Origin: an archaeon
GTDB taxonomy: Archaea > Asgardarchaeota > Hermodarchaeia > Hermodarchaeales > Hermodarchaeaceae
DNA length: 6,108 nt
Direction of reading: 5' to 3'
NCBI GenBank assembly: GCA_016550485.1
Contig: JABXGV010000258.1
Coordinates: 1 to 6,108, forward strand
Positions 4,850 to 6,108 of the stretch are shown one piece after another (the first letter of the stretch is position 1; each line of letters opens with the position of its first letter). Both the position numbers and the translations under genes were made by a program. Below the pieces are notes generated by a model. It was given only the letters and a program-made list of their open reading frames with translations. It ran no database searches and was not told where the DNA came from.

Positions 4850-6076
4850 ATGACAGGTTCTCCTTTAACTATTGGGGAGAGCTATATTCTTCATGCTCAC
4901 CAACTGGATTTCTTCCTGAAACGAAATCTCGGGGAGAAGACGATTTTTGTAGACAGCTATTTTGGTCCTTCTCTTTCTCCTGATATCTCCATCGCCATTG
5001 ATGATTATGATGAGCTTCTTCGTTCGCTGAAAGGTTTACAAACTCGTGTTCGAGCAGAAGTGCAGGACGAGCCACGTCGTACATTTCTTTTTCGACAGTT
5101 GGATGCCATGATTCTGCTGCTCCGGTTTGCACTTGACGAACCCTTGACATTCGAGCAAAGAGTCCGTATTGGCCTGGACATTGAGCCAACTGTTATCCGT
5201 AATGAACGTGTAGAAGAATTACAGGAACAAACCTTCAGAATGCTTCGGCGGAAGGAAATGAGTGCAGATTTAGCGACGATGGCAACTCAATGGCGGAAAC
5301 GGGCACTAACTGAAGGTAGCGAAGTGATAAAACTAGCTAAAGAAGCAGCTGCAAAAGCCCGCCGATTAACCCAACAAATACTGTTCAAACTACCTGAAAG
5401 TGAAGAAGTCGAATTTCGTTCAGTTAAAGACGCACCATGGTTGGCCTACAACCATTACAAAGGCAACTATCGCGCACTCATTGAAGTTAATACCAAGCTT
5501 CCGCAAAGCAAGTATAGCGTTTGGGCCTGGGTGTGTCATGAAACCTATCCTGGTCATCAAACACAGCTCGTTTCCCGGGAACTCGGTTATAATCACAGTG
5601 AATTCGATGTTGAAGCTACTATAGCTCTGATTAACACACCTGATTGTACTATTGTTGAAGGTCTAGCAAACACGGGCACTACAATTCTAGGTAAGGGACA
5701 CCCCCTTTCTGAGGGGGAACAAATTTCAGCTCAACTTGGGAGACTAAGGCGTGTTGTAGGAATCAATGCGTTGGTTATGCTTAATCAGCAAGGGCGAAGC
5801 GAAAAGGAAGTCCTAGCGTACTTGATGGATTTTGGAGCCCTCGACGAAGAATATGCAAAGGCTCGGATACCATTCATGACGGATCCGATGTGGGCGCCTT
5901 ATGGCTTTACATACTTTGTTGGTGCTTGGCTAGTCAAGGGCTTTTTTGATGCCGCTCAAGAAGCCGGAGTCATTAACGAATTTGTAAAGGCACTGTATCA
6001 TGAGCTACATACACCCACTACCCTCAAAGAGCGAATAGCTGAACTAGGGCTCAAGCTTCCTGCTGAAATCTTATAG
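4850..6076 (+). CDS. DUF885-type putative metallopeptidase, compact form
   Basis: The 408-residue protein carries HETYPGH (230-236), which matches the HExxPGH-like signature of DUF885 proteins, a family predicted to be zinc metallopeptidases. H230 and H236 are likely metal ligands, E231 the general base, and E270 in VEGLAN (269-274) matches the downstream glutamate of the family's EGWA segment, here with L for W. The N-terminal half (about 50-180) is mainly helical and charged, and RSVKDAPWLAYNHY (190-203) with YGFTYFVGAWLV (351-362) looks like the usual substrate-lining and C-terminal helices. No signal peptide or membrane segment is seen, so it should be cytoplasmic. Many DUF885 proteins are about 550-600 residues, so this is a short version. 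The substrate is unknown; activity is inferred only from the motif. Its pairing with the upstream GTPase (4-bp gap) suggests shared function. Confidence 0.8.
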   Translation: MTGSPLTIGESYILHAHQLDFFLKRNLGEKTIFVDSYFGPSLSPDISIAIDDYDELLRSLKGLQTRVRAEVQDEPRRTFLFRQLDAMILLLRFALDEPLTFEQRVRIGLDIEPTVIRNERVEELQEQTFRMLRRKEMSADLATMATQWRKRALTEGSEVIKLAKEAAAKARRLTQQILFKLPESEEVEFRSVKDAPWLAYNHYKGNYRALIEVNTKLPQSKYSVWAWVCHETYPGHQTQLVSRELGYNHSEFDVEATIALINTPDCTIVEGLANTGTTILGKGHPLSEGEQISAQLGRLRRVVGINALVMLNQQGRSEKEVLAYLMDFGALDEEYAKARIPFMTDPMWAPYGFTYFVGAWLVKGFFDAAQEAGVINEFVKALYHELHTPTTLKERIAELGLKLPAEIL

Positions 6077-6077
6077 A

Positions 6078-6095
6078 TTCTCCTTCCTTTCCCTT
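6078..6095 (+). terminator. Pyrimidine tract, putative terminator after the DUF885 gene
   Basis: All 18 bases after the A following the stop codon are pyrimidines (TTCTCCTTCCTTTCCCTT). Position and composition fit an archaeal intrinsic terminator, but the T runs are short and no hairpin is present. Confidence 0.4.
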
Positions 6096-6108
6096 ATTAG
6101 ACACAAAA

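Noticed and set aside
1..6108. CRISPR array, insertion sequence, toxin-antitoxin or phage-defence cassette
   Set aside because: No spaced direct repeats, transposase-like protein or recognised defence domain was seen on either strand.

Overview
The window most likely comes from an archaeon. It has TATA-like boxes of the TTTAAATA type, a methionyl-tRNA synthetase with the four-knuckle (two-zinc) insert, a stand-alone Lrp/AsnC ligand-binding (RAM) domain, and a Rab/Ras-like small GTPase encoded beside a DUF885-type protein. Base composition looks intermediate. The Rab-like GTPase suggests an Asgard (for example Thorarchaeota-like) or related lineage, but Ras-superfamily GTPases also occur in other archaea, so the lineage is only an inference.

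Layout: (i) Positions 1-784, minus strand: the N-terminal ~261 codons of methionyl-tRNA synthetase, cut by the window edge. It has no ATG/GTG/TTG at the place where the protein should begin. (ii) 785-941: a divergent promoter region. (iii) 942-1190, plus strand: an 82-aa stand-alone RAM domain, followed by a T-rich tract. (iv) 1265-4040, plus strand: a three-gene ABC-2 exporter operon, with a DrrA-like ATPase and two different six-helix permeases. The ATPase and first permease genes overlap by 23 bp, and the two permease genes abut with no gap. (v) 4041-4311: a leader region with a strong TATA box, a 12-bp inverted repeat with a 75-nt loop, and a long pyrimidine-rich tract. (vi) 4312-6076, plus strand: a Rab-like small GTPase and, 4 bp later, a compact DUF885-type putative metallopeptidase. 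A pyrimidine tract that could act as a terminator follows.

How the genes work together: the ATPase and two permeases should form one heteromeric ABC-2 exporter of unknown substrate. The RAM protein just upstream could sense a small molecule, but nothing in the sequence ties it to the exporter beyond position. The GTPase and DUF885 genes look co-transcribed and translationally coupled. I see no CRISPR array, insertion sequence, tRNA, rRNA or known defence system. The observations most worth following up are the GTPase leader, the GTPase-DUF885 pairing, and the unusual start and pocket residues of the synthetase.
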